A DNA stretch of 64,000 bases from Siphonodentalium dalli (taxonomy: Eukaryota; Mollusca; Scaphopoda; Gadilida; Siphonodentaliidae), in NCBI GenBank assembly GCA_032622095.1, contig CP136067.1, positions 193,158,052 through 193,222,051 of the forward strand. Direction: 5' to 3'. Shown in pieces: positions 22,620-33,586 of the stretch. Both the position numbers and the translations under genes were made by a program. Position 1 is the stretch's first letter. Each line of letters begins with the position of its first letter. The notes under the pieces were generated by a model, which was not told where the DNA came from, searched no databases, and saw nothing but the letters and a program-made list of their open reading frames with translations.

Positions 22620-24720
22620 AATGGAAAGCCTTTTTCACATGTATTAGCTAATTGCACATTAGCGTAAGTGAATTACAATTAAGCGTAATGTATTACACTC
22701 AGGTGTAATGCACACATATAAAGCGTACTTCACTTACGCTTAACCATATGATGTAGATAAAGCATTACTCCTATGAGTAATAGAATTATGACTAGTGTGC
22801 TTAAGCGTAATTGATTAAAGTGTGCTTAAGCGTAATTGATTTACACTTAAGCTCACTGGTCATTTATTTTCATTGATAGATTAATTACACTTAATCATAA
22901 ATGAATTATGCTTAAGCGATTATACGAGAAGCCGTTTTCACATTTATTCTGATTCTGCTTAATCGCAAATCATTTACGCTTAAGTGTAAATCATTTGCAC
23001 TTAAGAGCAAATCATTTATACTTAAATACAAATCATATGCGCTTTAGCGGAAATAGTATGGGAGGCCCTTTTCACATTTATTATTTATTTGCGCTTAAGC
23101 GCAAATATTTGTGCTTAAGCATAAATCATTAAGCACAAATATTTGTGCTTAAGCGTAAATCATTTGCGCTTAAGCACAAATATGTGTCTATCAATTTATT
23201 TGCGCTTAAGCGCAAATACCTAACACTCCATTACATCCCTCTGATGTGAATGATTGAGTCCATCTCATATTATATTAGCATGGGCCCATAGTAATAGCCC
23301 CATACAGACTCGAAGTTGAAGAAAAAACATATTTCCATATGCATATCAGCATCTCTGTCCCTGGTGTCCCAAGATTTGGTGCCTCACTCCCAGAGCTCAT
23401 GTATATTTTATTATCTCCTGCACAGATATATACCATTTCCATGGCCATAATATCAGCATCCCTGTCCCCAAGAATTTGTGTCGCCATCCCAGAGATATAG
23501 TATATTTTATAAAAGAGACATATCCTACACAGATCTATATCATTTCCATGGTCATAAAACAGATCTTGGGGTTTCTGGGGGATTGTTTCCCTCATATGGT
23601 GGGGCTATATCAATTTTAGTGATGTGTTTAGGCCTGTGCCATGTAAAATTAATTCAGGGGGGATCATTGCATATTGATTTTTATTTGCGCTTAAGTGCAA
23701 ATGATTTGCGCTTAAGCGCAAATATGATCTATTTGCTTAATTGCAAATTATAGAGGTTATTTGCACTTAAGCGTAAATAAATAATAAATGTGAAAAGGGC
23801 CTCCCATATAATAGATCACATTTATGGCAATTTTATGCTAAAGCGCAAATATATTATTAGACATATTTTTTGCGATTGAGCGCAAATGATTTACACTAAT
23901 AAATAATATATTTGAAAAGGCTGTCTCCCATGCGATTTCCTCTAAACTCAAATTTACTCTGGCAATAAGACATCAATCAAACATCGGTTTAGACTCCCCC
24001 ATATACTATGAGATGGACTCAATTATTCAGACAGAGGAAATCAGTTGGAGTTAGGTATTTGCTTAAGCATTATTCATATTAATTATGCTTATGTGTAAAT
24101 GAGTTCCGCGCTTAAGCGTAAATGAAGTACGCTTAAACGTAATTCATATACACTCTCATTGAACTCCCCTCAAGCTGAAATGGATGCAACCGCATTACTA
24201 ATGCCAGTAACCTACATCAGGTTATACCAATATACATGAGGTATATGGGGAGCCAAATTAACATTTAATAAATAATAGAGCTTAAGCGATATAATTGAGC
24301 TTAAGCGATATAATAAGGGAAGATATAATTGCGATTAAGTTCAATAAGGAAATATCTAATTGCGCTTAGCACAATAAGGAATATCTTATTGCACTTAAGC
24401 ACAAAAAGGAATATCGTATTGCACTTAAGCGCAATAAGGAATCTCTAAGCGCAATAAGGAATCTTCTTATTGCACTTAAGCGCGATAAGAAATATTCTTA
24501 TTGCACTTAAGTGTAATTAGAGATTCCTTGATTTGGGGGGGGGGGGGGGGGGGGCTTTAGCTCAATTATTTATTAAATGTTAATTTGGCTTCCTCCCATA
24601 GAGGTGAGATAGCTGATGAACCCAATTACACTCAAGCGTAATTCAAATGTATTACGCTGATCGTAAGTTAATTATGCTTAAGCATAAATAATTTATGCTT
24701 AAGTGTAATTAGCTACTATA
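22620..24720. repeat. CTTAAG-rich palindromic repeat region
   Basis: About 24 CTTAAG hexamers occur in 2.1 kb, mostly as diverged palindromes of the type ATTTGCGCTTAAGCGCAAAT. Larger inverse pairs flank the middle (GGGAGGCCCTTTTCACATTT at 23061 against AAATGTGAAAAGGGCCTCCC at 23786). The centre (23275-23620) holds an imperfect duplication containing CATATCAGCATCYCTGTCCC. A run of 20 G sits at 24535-24554. No gene is seen. Confidence 0.8.
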
Positions 24721-26061
24721 AAGTGAATCTGGGATAAGGGGAGTACTCTAAATTGTTCTTTCGACCAGCTGTTTCTACCAATTAAAAAAAATTCTCATTT
24801 ATTTTGAAACTAATGAAAGACAATGGTATATTTTTTTACTAGTAATATTCATTATAAACTTGTACAAATCTGAAAACAAACAAAATTTTAATATTTAAGA
24901 AATTTAGAGTTCCCTCTCTTACAGCAGCAACCACTATGCCAGGAAGACCAATCGATCTAGTTCAGCCCGATTGGGCTATTATAATTTATAGATCGATCGG
25001 TGGTTCATGCACTCTGAGATCTGCGTTTGAAATATTGCTAATAATTTCCATTTACATAAGTCAATAATGCCATTGCAGATAACTTCATCTTAAATTCGAC
25101 CAAATGTGTTGACGTTTGATAAGAAGGGCAGGAATTCCCCGATTTGTTTATTTTCAATCGATGAGAAGCATGACGACCTGGATCAGCTGATCGGTTCGGA
25201 GGTGTGCCAATCGTATTTTGAATGCTGTGAATACCCATTCACGCCTAAATTTGCAAACAATCCATATATAACATATACACAGTGTGTACACTTTGTTAGT
25301 TGCCAATTAATTCTCGACATTTCAATTAGAAAACATGAGATATCGATGCAAAAATCAAGACATAATCACATTATCTAGTTTGTGTTTTGTTGAATCTACT
25401 TTCGGTTATCGACATGTCGGCTATTGTTTTGGCTGTTCTCTTAACCGTGCGTGCCAGCCGATCGTCGTTTTTCGGGCGGTTCCGATTTCTTCCGAATATA
25501 ATTCCATGACCTCCACGCGATGATTCGCGCCGAAAATGTGGTTGTATCTGAGAAGATTTCTTACTCTGACCGCAGTTTTCAACAATTTAATACGGGGCGA
25601 ATACCGCATCAATAATATGCAACCTTGGGGTTTTATTTCTAGTTTTTTATGACCTTTCTTATGGTATATCGGATACAGTTCTGTCTGACATGAAATATAT
25701 ACCCACCGGGAGTGAAGCTAATGACTTTAACATGCAGTGGCCAATTACTCTCATTTTATTATTCAATGTGACTTGTCATTGGCGACGAGGAAGATTGTTT
25801 TTTCTTACAGCTCAAAATATTTTTTTTTTTTTTTATAAAATTACTTAGTTTATCTCTCATTAAAGCATCTCCCCTCACCTTATTTTTACTTTAAAGATGA
25901 TCTATCTCTTCCTATAACAAGTTTTATATAGTTTCCTGGGTATAAAATAATATTTGAATTGAAGACCCCCTGTCTGGAAATGCTTCTATCAATTAAATAA
26001 TATTGATTTTATTTCAAATTTTCTGGTATAATATACATGCAATCAATTTGGGACAATTTAC
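24721..26061. other. Intergenic, nothing firmly recognised
   Basis: 25020-25620 is less AT-rich with frames up to 90 codons on both strands; none shows a motif I recognise. 25895-26030 contains a single diverged copy of the 50-bp unit expanded at 27545-27810 (TATATAGTTTCCTGGGTATA). Confidence 0.4.
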
Positions 26062-26483
26062 CAGGGTTCGCACAGGTGCTTAAAGTCATTAAAAGTGCTT
26101 GAATTTGATTTTCTATTTTCAAGGCCCTTAAAACTGCTTAAATTCTCACCCTAACACCACTCAGGTCATTAAAAGTGCATTCTGGTATAAGACCGGGCCT
26201 GGGGAATAAACAACAAGGCATGGGCGGTCTTGGTCTTATACCTAGAAAACTGTTAACATCGCCGATATGATCGTAAAAATCGAACGGAACATTGCGGCGG
26301 AAGTGAGGGAGACATCGCGTAATCGCTAAAAATAGCATCGTTTCCGATACGTACGATTTTTCAATAGTACGAAACTGTGTGCTCTCCGCAAAGCATATGT
26401 AAGCTTCGCTCTGATTGGAGGGAAAATTTACACCAGCCAATCATGTAAGTTAATAGAAAATTTAACCGGCTGAACAAATAAAT

Positions 26484-26834
26484 ATGCCGGGAAAGTGCAA
26501 GTTCAATGTCGAATGGTGTAAACAAACAAAGTATAAGCAGTGGTTGTCGCCCGATCAAGACATTCATTCGGCAAAATGCGTAATATGCGCGAAAACGTTC
26601 ACAATAGCCGGTATGGGCGAGGCGGCCATGAAAAGTCACATTTTGTCGAAAAGACACATCGACCGGAGTCAAAAGTCGAATGACATTTTGGTGTTTATGA
26701 ACAATGCGACGAATGCCACGTCCACAAACTCCACATTGACATCAGTTTCATCCACATCCAGAGGCCCAACAGTGACACCATTTATGTATAAGTATCTTAT
26801 GAACCACAGGCGCCCCTCGATGATTAGAGTATAA
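26484..26834 (+). pseudogene. Truncated BED/U1-like zinc-finger protein of a hAT-related element
   Basis: 116 codons starting MPGKCKFNVEWCKQTKYKQW. A CVIC pair is followed by GMGEAAMKSHILSKRHIDR, giving C-x2-C ... H-x5-H, the zinc finger seen at the N-terminus of many invertebrate transposon-derived proteins. The frame then runs into Ser/Thr-rich sequence and the tandem array and stops; no catalytic region follows. It is probably the first exon of a transposon gene left in a deletion derivative. Confidence 0.6.
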
Positions 26835-27236
26835 CGGTAAGTACCCACCCACCACCCCATAGTATCTTATGCTACTGCCCACATAAATAATATGTATAAG
26901 TATCTTATGCGCCACAGGCGCCCCTCGATGATTAGAGTATAACAGTAAGTACCCACCCACCACCCCATCCCACCACCCATAGCATCTTATGCCCCACAGG
27001 CGCCCCTATAGAGGCTACTGCCCACATAAATAATATGTATAAGTATCTTATGCGCCACAGGCGCCCCTCGATGATTAGAGTATAACGGTAAGTACCCACC
27101 CACCACCCCATCCCACCACCCATAGTATCTTATGCGCCGCAGGCGCCCCTATAGAGGCTACTGCCCACATAAATAATATGTATAAGTATCTTATGCGCCA
27201 CAGGCGCCCCTCGATGATTAGAGTATAACGGTAAGT
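26785..27236. repeat. Tandem ~175-bp units inside the hAT element
   Basis: Each unit contains TATAAGTATCTTATGCGCCA, CAGGCGCCCCTCGATGATTA and GAGTATAACGGTAAGTA, then a CCCACCCACCACCCCA run. TAACGGTAAGTA is donor-like and is multiplied with the units. Confidence 0.8.
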
Positions 27237-27544
27237 AAAGTCATTAAAAGGTCATTAAAAAGGTGCTTAAATTTAGTTTTTGGGAACCTGTATGAACGCT
27301 GAATCTACAGCTCGCGTTCTTTCGGATTGTACCATGCGAAATAACGCTATCTAAAATTCTAAAAATAGTAATAAAAATATGTCCCACTAGATTATTGCAT
27401 TATATGAGAAAATATTGATATAAAATCAATGTCAATTGATAAGAGTTCCACTTGATTATTGCATTGTATGAGAAAATATCGATATAAAATCAATGTTAAT
27501 TGATAGTACATGTAGCATTTCCAGACAGATGTCTTTGACTCATA

Positions 27545-27810
27545 TTTATTATTTTATACCCAAGAAACTATATAAAACTTGTTTAGGAAGAGATAGACCA
27601 TCTTTATACCCCAAGAAACTATATAAAACTTGTTTAGGAAGAGATAGACCATCTTTATACCCAGGAAACTATATAAAACTTGTTTAGGAAGAGATAGACC
27701 ATCTTTATACCCAAGAAACTATATAAAACTTGTTTAGGAAGAGATAGACCATCTTTATACCCAAGATACTATATAAAACTTGTTTAGGAAGAGATAGACC
27801 ATCTTTAGCT
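27545..27810. repeat. 50-bp minisatellite, about five copies
   Basis: The unit contains ATACCCAAGAAACTATATAA, AACTTGTTTAGG and AAGAGATAGACCATCTTT, nearly identical between copies. Single related segments occur at about 25900, 28090, 28360 and 29515, so the array grew from part of a dispersed repeat. Confidence 0.85.
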
Positions 27811-28820
27811 TCTAATTGCCAGTTACTTTCATATTATTGTTTGATTATTTGACTCAGAAAAACAATCATTGGTGACAATGAAGCATTGAACAATATAATA
27901 TGTAGCGGCCAAGGGGGGATGCGCTGGGGACATGGGGAAGACAGAGCGTCATCAGGTTATTTTTTTCTGGTGTTATAATTTCCCACTACCAAGGTGAACA
28001 TGTTATTGCCTGTGAACTGCATTAGAAAGTACAGATATCATTTATGTTGAACTTCAGTAGTATAATGAATTTTAAGATGGTCCATCTTTTCCAATAATTT
28101 TTTTTATATAGTTTCCTGGGTATAAAATAATAAATATAAATCGAAAACCCCTGTCCCGAAATGCTGCATCAATTAATGATTTTATTTCAAGTTGGGACAT
28201 TTTTACAGCTTGTGGAGCATAACAAACGGGAGAACTTAATATCTGTCTGAGATTGCCTGAACATCTCATCACTGTCTGTTCTAAAAACATTAAATAAAAA
28301 ATGTCCCAATAGATAGAAGCATTTCCAGTCAGGTGTCTTCAACTCATTTATTATTTTATACCCCGGAAACTATATAAAACATATTTAGGAAGAGATAATC
28401 CATCTTTCATGATCTGTAAATAAGTAACATGAATTTTCTCAAATCTGCATAATATGAGAAAAACATAAGTTAAACATTCATTAATAAATGACTTTTAATT
28501 TACAGATCATGACATTTTGGTGTTGTTTATGAAAAATATATATGTATAAGAAAAACTTAATTATTTTATTTTTTTTTCAATAAATTTCTATAAGTATAAA
28601 TACAGAGTAAGTTTATCCATGAATATCCAGGGGGCAGTGTCTGCAAACAAAAAATCCAGCTACAGGGAGGGGAAGGGTGGGTGGTTCCAAGATCAACATA
28701 TATATAAAATATTAACCAGGAAGCATTAAGATATTTGGATTATATCACTTATTATTATCCATCCCTTAATTAACACTATTTCTGATTGGGCAAAAGCCGT
28801 CACATGATAATCTGGGAAAA
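27811..28820. other. Intergenic, repeat-derived
   Basis: It contains isolated pieces of the same dispersed repeat (TATAGTTTCCTGGGTATAAA near 28107; TTATACCCCGGAAACTATAT near 28356). No gene is seen. Confidence 0.4.
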
Positions 28821-28824
28821 AGTC

Positions 28825-28985
28825 ATATTGGAAACCCGAAAATTTCACCGATTCATTTGGCAATAGTTACTTCGTGATGTCATATTGGACTCGATTGAGT
28901 CCCAATATGACTTTTTTTTATCAGGCCTTCATGATGTCACAAAGTAACTCTATTGCCAAAATTAATGAATCAGCGAAATTATGAC
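28825..28985. mobile_element. Hairpin MITE
   Basis: AGTCATATTGG ... TTTGGCAATAGTTACTTCGTGATGTC pairs with CATGATGTCACAAAGTAACTCTATTGCC around a short loop at CTCGATTGAG. Confidence 0.65.
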
Positions 28986-29167
28986 GTTTCACTTCCGCAT
29001 TAGTTTTTTTTCATTTCTGTGTTTACAGTTCCAAATCATGCTTTTTGATGATCAAATACAGGCTTTTATATAGAATCAAGTGCCGACAAATACCAAAAAT
29101 AACCATGCACAAAAGTTTATTCCCAAAATTTGGATATACATACAGATGGATAATAAAAATGTCATAA

Positions 29168-29270
29168 AACAATGTTGTGTACAGTATGCAGTGTCTCATC
29201 CAATATGACTTTTCACCACAACCTGGACGAGTACAAGAAAAACACATACTGTACACAACATTGTATAATA
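29168..29270. mobile_element. Short inverted-repeat MITE
   Basis: ACAATGTTGTGTACAGTATG and CATACTGTACACAACATTGT are perfect inverse complements, about 100 bp end to end. Confidence 0.75.
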
Positions 29271-30148
29271 ACTTTATAGTTTTGTACTTTCCTTTCTGTT
29301 GCATCATTTCATTTCTGAGTATTATTATGTCTCTGTTGCATCACCAGGTTGAATACTCTTATATTATACACGTATCTTAGCTGTGTAGTTAACAAAGTTG
29401 ACTTGAAGCAAAAATTCATATCATTATGTTACATTGTTGGCTCGAGGCAAAAATTCATATCACTACTTGGTAACATAGTAATGTTATCAGCAAAGAATGT
29501 CTATAAACTCTATATCTTCCTATAACAAGTTTTATATAGTTTCCTGGGTATAAAATAATACGAGTCGAAGACCCTTGTCCATCAACGCTTCTATCAATTA
29601 AGATGTATTTTATTTCAATTTTGTTGGTATAATACATACGATCAATTTGAGACATATTATGACTCGCGGAGCGTAATAATTGGGAGAACTCTATCTCTAT
29701 CTGAGAATGTCTCCATTGAATGCCCTCAAAGTAGTGAATATCCATAAACCAAATTTCATTGAGATCAGAGCACAACATTGGATAGACCAACATTTCCAGA
29801 TCAACAAAGATGAATAACTCTAGAACGGTAAACCCGAACAAAACTATTGAACACTCCATTGAATGTCCTCATAGTAATGAACATCCATATACCAAATTTC
29901 ATTGAGGTCCAAGCGCTATACTGTTCAAGTTATGACCCAAACATACATCGGATGGACATATGCCCCGGCACATGGATGGATGAAGAAATGCAAAACAGTT
30001 TATCCTCTTGTTTAAAAAAAGGGGGTATAATAATAAATGCATTTATATAGCGCATTCCATCATGTAACCGACGCAGAGTTTGCCATTCAATGCATGACAG
30101 AAAGCGGGATTCAAATGCATTGAGTGTTCATACCACGAGTCAAGCACA
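29271..30148. other. Intergenic, repeat-derived
   Basis: It contains another copy of the TATAGTTTCCTGGGTATAAA repeat (about 29530) and two imperfect copies of a segment with CCATTGAATGYCCTCA and CATATACCAAATTTCATTGAG. No gene. Confidence 0.4.
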
Positions 30149-30152
30149 TTAA

Positions 30153-31045
30153 AGATACATAATCCGATTCGATGGTCCCCGTATCATCCAGTTAAAACAG
30201 AGTTTCACCAAAAGCCGATTTAGTTATCCAAATTAGTTTATTACCAATAAATACACCCAACAATACAAATCACGATATCATACAGTAATGCCCTAGGTAA
30301 TCGACCCCTTAACCACAGCAGAATTATGGGTAACTTTTCAGGATTTAGACGGAAATATGGCTTGTTGCCATTCATCAGAAAGCTCTCGGGGAGAGCTTTC
30401 CGATGAATGGCAACAAGCCATATTTCCGACTAAATCCTGAAAAGTTACCCATAATTCTGCTGTGGTTAAGGGGTCGATTACTTAGGGCATTACTGTAGTT
30501 GCCGAAAAAGTCTTGTCAGTTTTGGCCATGAGCGAGTGTGGTTTACAGCTTCTATATATGGTGATTCCTAGTTCAAATTGGAATTCTCCAACAAGTGTTG
30601 TCAGTAAATGTAAACACATATTTCCACATGTAACCAGCATGGTGCCATATAACATGTCTATTTGCATGAATAAAACATTATTGGCAAATCGTAAATAAGT
30701 ATGTATGTATCAGCACTTCCACTATCACAACATACCGTATTATTGTTGATGTCGATACTTTTCATCGTATAATATTCCAAAATTAATTTGGGTCGCACAT
30801 GGAGTCGCGACCTTGTGTGACCTCTCGTAACTGCGTCCGCGCATGTCTGTACTATTTCAGGAAGAAGTCAGCAGAATTATTTCCAGGCCACCAAATATTG
30901 CAGGTGGTGAAAAACAACAGATTTCAAAAATCGAAATTTTATAATTCTTGAGCTTTGATGGATGGATTCCTAGACTCAATTCAAATATTTTTTTACCCCT
31001 GAGCCGAAGAAATAATTTAGGGGCGTTAAATCAGATTATGTATCT
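30153..31045. mobile_element. TTAA-flanked element with nested MITE
   Basis: TTAA at 30149-30152 and 31046-31049. Ends AGATACATAATCCGATT and AATCAGATTATGTATCT are inverse repeats. The CAGTAATGCCC MITE at 30283-30495 is nested inside. Internal GACGGTCCCC-like and CCCCTGAGCCGAAGAAATA segments relate it to 19384-20248. Confidence 0.8.
30283..30495. mobile_element. TA-flanked CAGTAATGCCC MITE, complete
   Basis: TA-CAGTAATGCCCTAGG ... AGGGCATTACTG-TA. The element is an almost perfect palindrome with arms of about 100 bp around GCTCTCGGGGAGAGC. Confidence 0.92.
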
Positions 31046-31114
31046 TTAACCATTGCATCACGTCGCCATGTACTATTATATTTTATATCTATAGAGCTGA
31101 TATGTCAACAAAAT

Positions 31115-31561
31115 GATGCACAACTGCACATAATTTGAGTTCAAGTCAGGCTTTAGTAGCTCACAACGGATCATATTGATTTGGAAATTTCCATGGCCCA
31201 GCAACGCCATAGCATCGTATGTGTCGTCAATGAGACAGCCAATTTCCGGACACTTGGTCACGAGTCGTGCCACTGAATCCAGTACCTTAGATAGGATGAC
31301 AGCTGACTTTATCACAGACAGTTCGATGTTTTTGTAGTTTTACATCATGTGTTCATCCTTGGTTAGGGACCGATATTGTTCTTCGTCAATGCCCTTCAAA
31401 CACATTGTAGAAATTGATTCCGCAAGCACAGGTTCAATTATCGGCGCCAGAATTTCAAGGCTTTTTATGTGGTTTGCCAAATTTATAAATCGGCTGCAGG
31501 AAGGAATATCCTCATCACCATTGCCAAAGTCTGCAGTCTTTTTCTCTACAATTATCGCAAA
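31115..31561 (-). pseudogene. Decayed retroelement-like ORF
   Basis: Read on the minus strand, one frame runs about 150 codons with a single internal TAA (about residue 74). It contains SCSRFINLANHIKSLEIL, then DEEQYRSLTKDE, the stop, then a C-terminal part with ALLGHGNFQ and LLKPDLNSNY. The codon pattern and alternation of helices look coding. The LLG...LLKPDLN style recalls gag-like proteins of invertebrate retroelements; this is memory-based. No start or neighbouring polymerase is seen. Confidence 0.45.
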
Positions 31562-31928
31562 TTAACAGTAGCATTTACGGAAATGCGGCATCGCATTTAT
31601 CGGAAAAGTGGCAAATCTCGAGTAGCAGATGAATGAACCCCAGTGGTCAAGAGCCATCAGGCCTATTTAGCTTTTATATAGTATGGAGGGTCCTTGAGTG
31701 ACTGGGTTACAGATTTGTTAAAATGGGTTTGACCAGTCGAGTTATGGCATTTGGTGTGTAGGGTCCATGGAGAGTTGGGATTCAAATATGTTTGAATGGG
31801 GTGGGCCATTAAAAAAGGGGGCAATGTCAGTTTGGAACTTTGCAACAGTTGGGAAAGTTTGAGGTATTAGTTGAACAATTTCATCATGTGCAAAGGAATT
31901 TTTTGAACATGGGAGTGTGTTTACTTAA

Positions 31929-32320
31929 CCCTTTACCCAACAGAACGGCCCTGTGCCAATGCATTCTCTTATATATGCGAGTCGACCATAGGTCGCCTCG
32001 CATATATAAGAGAATGCATTGGCTTAACATATTAAAAATGATAAAATTGTCAAAGAATGTAGAAAAATATTATAAAAATTGTTAAAAAAAGAATTTTTTT
32101 AGGCCAATGCATTCTCTTATATATGCGAGGCGACCTATGGTCGACTCGCATATATCAGAGAATGCATTGGCACAGGGCATAACTGTAACCATCACAATGT
32201 GGTCAATGAACCGGTTCCAATGATATCCATATTTGTATGGTGTTATTGAGACAGACCGAAGATATTTTAGGCTGTTTAAGCTTTATTTGGGCGTTTTTGG
32301 CCGGTTTGTTGGGTAAAGGG
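31929..32320 (+). mobile_element. TTAA-flanked MITE, B family, complete
   Basis: TTAA at 31925-31928 and 32321-32324. Ends CCCTTTACCCAACA and TGTTGGGTAAAGGG. Two ~66-bp hairpins (CAATGCATTCTCTTATATAT, GCGAGTCGACCATAGG and complements) flank an A/T-rich spacer. The 3' side carries CCGGTTCCAATGATATCCAT and TTTGGCCGG. TTAA plus CCCTTT is the piggyBac signature. Confidence 0.92.
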
Positions 32321-32999
32321 TTAAGTTGTGAGAGGACAGGCAATGGACTATGAGGGTGGGGGATCAGGGGCATGCAGTTGAAATTTTCGAAGTTGACACC
32401 ACGCTGCTCAACAGACAACCCTCTAGCTACATCCCTGATTATAACTAGAGGTGTGACCGTGTGACAAATTTGTGTCCACGGACGACAGACGGACGGACAA
32501 GCTGACTCCAGTATACCCCCCCTAACTTCGTTGCGGGGGGTATAACTACTAGTTTTTATATGACTTTGACAAGTACTAACTGATATGGTCCCAGTCTTCT
32601 CAGTCTTTACAGTCAGGTAGTAGGCGACTGAACAGTCTTTGACTGTCTTGTTGTATATATCCGACAAATATCCACTTATCAATAATTTTCTCAGAAAACA
32701 AATTTTGAGTCTAATAATCATGATTTTTCAATATTTAAAAGAAACTAAACAATTACTTGTGCATTGATGCAATTTTCACCAGAATACTTTTAAATGTGGC
32801 ATAAAGCAACAGAAGCAAGCAAATTAATGCAAAAGTGATTGGAATAGTTTAAAAATGGCTACCAGGATGGGTACCACAATTGCTGTGATTTAATCGTTGT
32901 CTCCGTCTAATTCCTATAAATGATTAATTACACAAGACTGACGATATATATTTTAATAGTTATTTGAATTAACTGAACTAGCACTTCAGATTTTTATCT
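32321..32999. other. Intergenic with one dispersed repeat
   Basis: 32448-32550 is a dispersed repeat (AACTAGAGGTGTGACCGTG, GGACGACAGACGGACGGACA, CAGTATACCCCCC). An ATTAAA on the minus strand near 32950 could serve NUP160 polyadenylation. No gene. Confidence 0.4.
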
Positions 33000-33500
33000 A
33001 TTGAACATGTGATGGTGCCAGGATTTTCTTTTTCTTGGACAGTTCTTTAATATGTGATGTCAGAATTTCAGTACTCTTGGATGAGTCCATGAACATGAGA
33101 ACCACACTTTCTGCATTCTCGGATAAGTCATGAAACATAACGACAGTTATTTCTGTACTCTCCGATGAGTCAATGAAACATGACAACCATACTTTCTGTA
33201 TTCATGGAAGAGTCAATGAAACATGACAGTATGTTCTGGGATGAGTCAATAAAACATGACGACAATACTTTCTGTGTTCTCTGATGGGCCAATGAAACCT
33301 GATGACAGTACATTGTGTGTTCTGATGAGTCAATGAAACATGACGATAGTACTTTCTGTGTTCTCCGATGGGCCAAAGAAACACGATGACAGTACATTGT
33401 GTGTTCTGATGAGTCAATGAAACATGATGACAGTACATTCTGCATTCTTGGCTGCGTCAATGATACATGACAGTACGTTTTGTGTTCTTGGTTACGTCAA
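33000..33500 (-). repeat. ~48-bp minisatellite in the NUP160 3' UTR
   Basis: About ten imperfect units on the minus strand share TCATGTTTCATTGACTCATC, AGAACACA and TGTACTGTCATC. Minus-strand frames of 96 and 78 codons are artefacts. The array starts at the NUP160 stop codon. Confidence 0.85.
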
Positions 33501-33586
33501 TGATACATGATGGTGCTGACATCTTCTGACAGATCTTCGATTTTCCTGAAGTAGTATGCTAGCTTGTCCTCAAGTTGATCACATAT
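33497..33586 (-). CDS. NUP160: NUP160 terminal exon
   Basis: Acceptor AATTTCAG|A. It encodes ICDQLEDKLAYYFRKIEDLS, ends STIMYH and TGA at 33499-33497. It aligns with the vertebrate KILDKLEDYQQKVDKATRDL tail, with a different extreme C-terminus. The final codons have the sequence of the adjoining minisatellite unit. Confidence 0.93.
   Translation of the reverse strand: MCDQLEDKLAYYFRKIEDLSEDVSTIMYH

Larger units (their letters stand above)
26062..27301. mobile_element. Non-autonomous hAT element carrying a zinc-finger ORF
   Basis: Ends CAGGGTTCGCACAGGT and, inverted, CAGCGTTCATACAGGT. Subterminal GTCATTAAAAGTGC repeats occur at both ends. Flanks show an imperfect duplication (AATTTAC and AATCTAC). 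The 3' half is three imperfect ~175-bp tandem units. The internal ORF 26484-26834 supports derivation from a protein-coding element. Confidence 0.75.

Noticed and set aside
25106-25612. 90-, 62- and 63-codon frames
   Set aside because: The region is less AT-rich, but no motif, splice structure or start context supports a gene.
33170-33460. 96- and 78-codon minus-strand frames after NUP160
   Set aside because: They are translations of the 3' UTR minisatellite and lie beyond the NUP160 stop.
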